A stretch of DNA of 9,919 nt, from contig JAUXJX010000035.1 in NCBI GenBank assembly GCA_030624545.1, positions 1-9,919 of the forward strand. Reading direction: 5' to 3'. This document shows positions 7,807 to 9,919 of the stretch, one piece after another. The translations under genes were made by a program, and so were the position numbers. Source of the stretch: Bacteroidota bacterium. GTDB lineage: Bacteria; Zhuqueibacterota; JdFR-76; DREG01. The notes under the pieces are model-generated. The model had not been told where the DNA came from. It ran no database searches and saw only the letters and a program-made list of their open reading frames with translations. Numbering within the stretch: position 1 is the stretch's first letter; the number at the start of each line of letters is the position of its first letter.

Positions 7807-7866
7807 GCCACCAAGACACAAGGTCACCAAGAAAAATTCTCCTTCGTGTCTTTGTGACTTTGTGGC
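7807..7866. repeat. Intergenic imperfect palindrome between korA and korB
   Basis: Arms at 7807-7831 and 7842-7866 match at 20 of 25 positions around a 10-base loop. The arms start GCCAC and are built of CAAGACACAAGG-like units. It fills most of the korA-korB spacer and would form a long hairpin in the transcript. It belongs to the same sequence style as the palindrome upstream of rnfB. Similar CCAC-AAGACAC repeats are scattered between genes in many environmental bacterial genomes. A run of T follows on the plus strand only, so it is not a minus-strand terminator. Confidence 0.75.
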
Positions 7867-7879
7867 ATGTTTTTTTCGT

Positions 7880-9775
7880 TCATGTTTCCGTTAACCTTGG
7901 CCGAATCATTGCTTCAATATCGCCCGGCTTGAGCGGCCGGCCTTCAACTTTGGACCAGCAGTCAACATCGACCAGGTAGCGTGCCCGCAGCAGCAGGGCT
8001 AAATTCGAGTAACGGCGGTTGTCCTCGTCGATGATTTCATCATCATAGCTGTCGGAATAGTTGATCTCCACCGTCATGACCTTCTTGAACCTTTTGAGGA
8101 TATCCTTGATACCAGATGCCATGGGCTGAATGAATTTCAAATTAAGAGAGGAAACACTGCCGCCATTTTCGCGTACCCGCTGGACTGCTTCTTCTATCGC
8201 CCCTTTGGTGCTGCCCCAACCGACGATAAGTAGGTCGCCTTCAGAATCGCCGAAGACCTTCGGGGTTTTGAGGGTCTTCTGAAACGCGGCCAGCTTCAAG
8301 CTCCGGTGCCGAACCCCTTCCTGGTTGGCCCACGGATCGTAGGCCACTTTGCTTTCCCTGTCATGAGCCAGCCCGGTCAGGGCAAATCTGCCATTCGGCT
8401 GGCCGGGGACAAACCTTCTTGATAACCCGGTCTTCTTATCCCAATCATACGGCTTCGCACCCTTGGGCACTGGACTCTGGTCGACGGGCGGCGCCAGCCA
8501 TTCTTTGCTGAATTTGGGCCGCGGAAACGGCTGCTGCCCCGTCGCCAAATTGGCATCGGACAAAACGATGACCGGCATTCGGAAAGTCTCAGCGATCTTA
8601 CGGGCGGTTAAAACAGAATAGAAACAGTCCTCTATGGTTGCAGTCGCCATAACCACTTTCGGTGCATCTCCATGGGTGCTGAAAATGGCCGCCAGAAGAT
8701 CGCCCTGTTCCACTTTGGTCGGGAGCCCGGTGCTGGGGCCACCGCGCTGAACATTCACCACTACCAACGGAATTTCCGTCATCACTGCCAGGCCGATCAA
8801 TTCCGTTTTCAGAGACATGCCGGGACCGGACGTAATGGTTACCGCGCATTTACCTGCATATGAAGCCCCGATGGCAAAGCCGCACGCCGCGATCTCATCT
8901 TCGGCCTGATGAACCACACCGCCGACCTTTTCAAATATTTCACTGAGATAATGAGAGGCCGAAGTGGCCGGAGTAATGGGATACATGGCGCAAACTTCCA
9001 TGCCGGACGCCATGATGCCCAGGGCCAAAGACACATTGCCGTCCGTGACGATTTGTGGCTCAGTAATACGAGAAGTTGGGATTTCAAATTTGAGGTCGAG
9101 GTTCTCCCCCGCCCATTCGTAGCCCGCATTCAAGAGGTTAATGTCGTCGTCAATAACCGCTCTACCCTTCTTCCTGAAGATATACCCGATGAGGTCCCGG
9201 GCGATTTGTAGATCCCTGCTATAAATACTGCAGAGCAGCCCAAGGGCAAACATGTTTTTGCCCCGATGGGGATTAGAAACATACTTCAGACACTCCTCTT
9301 CCATGGGGATTTCATAGATTTTATATCCATCTTTGATGAGCCGCTCATAAGTGGATGTATAAGCCTTGATGATTTCCGGATCTTGATGATTTTTCCATTT
9401 GTTCTCCAGCAAGATGATACATCCGGGCTTCAGGTCTCCGGATTGGACCCGCCCAAGCAAAGCCTGTTCGTTGAACGCAACCACCAAGTCGGCGTCATCG
9501 CCGGGGTTGGTCATCCGGAAAGAGCCAACGCGAATCCGGTTTCCGCTGGCGCCCGCGGGATTCCTGGGGGGCGGCTGAATTTCGGCTGGAATAATCTCTT
9601 CCGTCCAGATGCCATTTCCCATTTTTGCGCAAATGGTGCCAAACGACTGCCCGGCCTTCTGGGCGCCTTCGCCGGAATCGCTAACGATCTCAACGATATG
9701 CTCTCTAAGCTTTATCACATGCTCGTCTGTATCGAGAAGTTCGCTCTTCTTCTCAGTGGCAACTGCATTACTCAT
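7880..9775 (-). CDS. korA: 2-oxoacid:ferredoxin oxidoreductase, fused gamma-alpha subunit (KorA type)
   Basis: 631 residues, starting at an ATG with AAGG nine bases upstream. Together with KorB it would catalyse CoA-dependent oxidative decarboxylation of a 2-oxoacid (2-oxoglutarate is likely for this subtype), reducing ferredoxin, or the reverse carboxylation. It is cytoplasmic. Residues about 25-215 form the gamma domain (SGEGAQ near 34, IPAEI at 62-66). Residues about 240-420 form the pyrimidine-binding alpha domain, with YPITPAT at 265-271, TSGPGMSL at 315-322 and QRGGPSTGLPT at 343-353. Residues about 500-631 form the transketolase C-terminal-like domain. Length and domain order match the gamma-alpha fused KorA family, and the motifs look intact, so I expect an active enzyme. 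It is the first gene of the cluster, behind a good promoter, and about 100 bp from korB. The exact 2-oxoacid cannot be read from sequence; pyruvate or a branched-chain 2-oxoacid remain possible. Confidence 0.93.
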   Translation of the reverse strand: MSNAVATEKKSELLDTDEHVIKLREHIVEIVSDSGEGAQKAGQSFGTICAKMGNGIWTEEIIPAEIQPPPRNPAGASGNRIRVGSFRMTNPGDDADLVVAFNEQALLGRVQSGDLKPGCIILLENKWKNHQDPEIIKAYTSTYERLIKDGYKIYEIPMEEECLKYVSNPHRGKNMFALGLLCSIYSRDLQIARDLIGYIFRKKGRAVIDDDINLLNAGYEWAGENLDLKFEIPTSRITEPQIVTDGNVSLALGIMASGMEVCAMYPITPATSASHYLSEIFEKVGGVVHQAEDEIAACGFAIGASYAGKCAVTITSGPGMSLKTELIGLAVMTEIPLVVVNVQRGGPSTGLPTKVEQGDLLAAIFSTHGDAPKVVMATATIEDCFYSVLTARKIAETFRMPVIVLSDANLATGQQPFPRPKFSKEWLAPPVDQSPVPKGAKPYDWDKKTGLSRRFVPGQPNGRFALTGLAHDRESKVAYDPWANQEGVRHRSLKLAAFQKTLKTPKVFGDSEGDLLIVGWGSTKGAIEEAVQRVRENGGSVSSLNLKFIQPMASGIKDILKRFKKVMTVEINYSDSYDDEIIDEDNRRYSNLALLLRARYLVDVDCWSKVEGRPLKPGDIEAMIRPRLTET

Positions 9776-9830
9776 CGTACCATACCTTATCGACTTGTCT
9801 CTTCCTGGGGGTTATATCCAGTTCCTGATC

Positions 9831-9858
9831 ATTATAGATACACCTCGCCCATGGTCAA
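9831..9858 (-). promoter_or_regulatory. Sigma70-type promoter for the kor cluster
   Basis: On the minus strand TTGACC (9858-9853) is followed, after a 16-base spacer, by a perfect TATAAT (9836-9831). Transcription would start near 9824, giving a leader of about 50 bases before korA. This is the only strong promoter pattern I found between genes, so it may drive the whole five-gene cluster. Confidence 0.72.
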
Positions 9859-9902
9859 CGTGTTCCAGACTCCAATGCAAAATACTTGCCATAATTGAGT
9901 TG

Positions 9903-9915
9903 ACGTTTGTAACGT
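9903..9915. promoter_or_regulatory. Possible operator palindrome upstream of the kor promoter
   Basis: ACGTT-TGT-AACGT is a perfect inverted repeat with five-base arms, about 45 bases upstream of the -35 box. The position suits an activator site, but such short palindromes occur by chance and I do not match it to a named regulator. Confidence 0.25.
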
Positions 9916-9919
9916 TCTA

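Noticed and set aside
7779..7814. Longer korB with ATG at 7814
   Set aside because: The start lies within the hairpin arm and lacks a ribosome site, while ATG 7778 has a well-placed AAGGA.
2413..7866. CRISPR repeats
   Set aside because: There are only two elements, far apart, non-identical and without regularly spaced units.
7807..7877. Rho-independent terminator after korA
   Set aside because: The hairpin is followed by T residues only on the plus strand, where there is no gene. In the direction of korA transcription no U-run follows.
9266..9898. 210-residue plus-strand open frame running into the promoter region
   Set aside because: It is antisense to korA, whose motifs are unambiguous, and has no family resemblance. 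It is a shadow frame.

Overview
This window looks like a stretch of bacterial chromosome from an anaerobic or facultatively anaerobic organism. It has a sigma70-type promoter, Shine-Dalgarno sequences and an RnfB-type iron-sulfur protein. The dense Fe-S enzymology, the oxygen-sensitive 2-oxoacid:ferredoxin chemistry and the dispersed intergenic palindromes resemble genomes of environmental lineages (Deltaproteobacteria in the old sense, Zixibacteria, Calditrichota and similar). That phylum-level guess is weak. No ribosomal or other taxonomic marker is present.

All five genes lie on the minus strand and read from right to left. A promoter at about 9831-9858 precedes korA (9775-7880), a fused gamma-alpha subunit of a 2-oxoacid:ferredoxin oxidoreductase. 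Next come korB (7778-6783), its thiamine diphosphate subunit, and a 1442-residue protein (6814-2486). That large protein resembles a whole pyruvate:ferredoxin oxidoreductase (PFOR) that has lost its catalytic motifs and gained a C-terminal ferredoxin domain. Then follow an RnfB-type polyferredoxin with one membrane anchor (2377-1511) and a second PFOR-like protein (1521 to the left edge), which is cut off by the window. The korB/large-protein and rnfB/PFOR-like junctions overlap by tens of bases or fewer, and the other two junctions are spacers of about 100 bp. Each spacer carries an imperfect long palindrome of the same sequence family. No stretch longer than 300 bases lacks a gene.

KorAB keeps every motif expected of a working enzyme: YPITP, the GDGD thiamine diphosphate motif and four cluster-binding cysteines. 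It would oxidise a 2-oxoacid such as 2-oxoglutarate with CoA, or run in reverse as a carboxylase. The two PFOR-like proteins are clear paralogs of each other and lack the PFOR motifs in the regions that can be read. They look like non-catalytic partners rather than enzymes. The large one carries a [4Fe-4S] ferredoxin tail on a flexible linker, and RnfB is a membrane-bound electron carrier without the other Rnf subunits in view. The most economical inference is one membrane-associated complex in which KorAB makes low-potential electrons, the pseudo-PFOR pair docks or conducts them, and RnfB passes them to or from the membrane. This assembly is the most unusual thing in the window. It is an inference from gene order and sequence, not a demonstrated system.
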